From NCBI GenBank assembly GCA_002213445.1, contig NJIE01000030.1:23834-87833 (forward strand): DNA of 64,000 nucleotides. Reading direction: 5' to 3'. The DNA is from Xenophilus sp. AP218F. GTDB lineage: Bacteria; Pseudomonadota; Gammaproteobacteria; Burkholderiales; Chromobacteriaceae. Positions 63,993-64,000 of this stretch are shown here, piece by piece (position 1 is the stretch's first letter; every line of letters begins with the position of its first letter). The notes below the pieces were generated by a model. The model searched no databases and was not told the origin of the DNA. It worked only from the letters and a program-made list of their open reading frames with translations. The translations under genes and the position numbers were made by a program.

Positions 63993-64000
63993 CGATCTCG
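63677..64000 (-). mobile_element. IS5-family insertion sequence, right part, continues beyond the window
   Basis: Starts at a likely terminal inverted repeat GGGCGCTGTTGCATAAATCC, then an IS5-type transposase 3' end. The left end is outside the window. Only this end can be judged. Confidence 0.65.
63732..64000 (-). CDS. IS5-family transposase, C-terminal part (5' end outside window)
   Basis: About 89 in-frame codons without a stop to the window edge: WKGSSLGVLARNEILRATKR, WSGYHRRSLVETKMHCFKRL, GERVMARRFEGQVAELQVRA and NRFSMLGRPCTVAVV at the end. These are the C-terminal DDE-domain Glu region (HRRSLVETKM) and tail of an IS5-family transposase. It may be intact outside the window. Confidence 0.8.
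   Translation of the reverse strand, partial: RSWKGSSLGVLARNEILRATKRLGRAIWKRWSGYHRRSLVETKMHCFKRLGERVMARRFEGQVAELQVRAAILNRFSMLGRPCTVAVV

Overview
The window is a contiguous, GC-rich stretch of a betaproteobacterial chromosome. Gene content (flgB-L in one run, biosynthetic arginine decarboxylase, several chemoreceptors and RNA helicases, a GH9/BadF-kinase glucosamine-oligosaccharide locus) and protein sequence style suggest a motile, free-living Neisseriales such as Chromobacterium. This assignment is inference from recognised families; no rRNA or tRNA gene was seen. Genes are tightly packed on both strands, and only the last 0.9 kb looks like mobile DNA.

Layout. 0-6.7 kb: serC; a leftward Kef-type antiporter, YbdK-like ligase and nudC run; mtfA; an MHS-family symporter. 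6.8-14 kb: a carbohydrate locus with two ABC permeases, a solute-binding protein and a BadF-type sugar kinase on the minus strand, and a ROK repressor and GH9 glycosidase on the plus strand. No ATPase subunit is present. 14-19.3 kb: RhlE-type helicase with a long leader, an EAL-domain protein, an unknown protein and a double-receiver protein. 19.5-29.7 kb: flgBCDEFGHIJKL behind a sigma-54-type promoter. 29.7-35.2 kb: astE, speA, a GNAT acetyltransferase and sdaA. 35.5-45.2 kb: two chemoreceptors (one with a periplasmic CxxCH haem motif), dbpA, a flavoprotein, a YkgJ-like protein, a third DEAD-box helicase and hflX. 45.4-52.1 kb: an NhaR-like LysR regulator divergent from dabB-dabA, followed by a translationally coupled DUF6671-type protein and a Sua5-type protein. 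52.1-54.2 kb: groES-groEL behind a sigma-32-like promoter. 55.0-62.4 kb: a ten-gene leftward operon, mostly coupled by ATGA overlaps, encoding a flavin amine oxidase-like protein, DUF1365, a CFA-type methyltransferase, a DUF3833 lipoprotein, an SDR, an NTF2-like protein, a DUF2256 microprotein, an FeS photolyase/cryptochrome, a lipocalin and a Trp-rich protein. A TetR regulator is divergent from it. 63.1-64.0 kb: an integrase remnant and two oppositely oriented IS5-family transposase pieces.

How the genes work together. The carbohydrate locus looks like uptake, hydrolysis and phosphorylation of glucosamine-type disaccharides under ROK control. dabBA is predicted to energise bicarbonate accumulation. 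The 55-62 kb operon matches light and singlet-oxygen defence clusters (lipid modification plus DNA repair), but its adjacent regulator is TetR-type rather than LitR or ChrR/sigma-E. The most interesting leads are the DUF6671 protein coupled to dabA, three ACCAAT direct repeats spaced exactly 20 bp between the light-type operon and its TetR gene, and the c-haem chemoreceptor.
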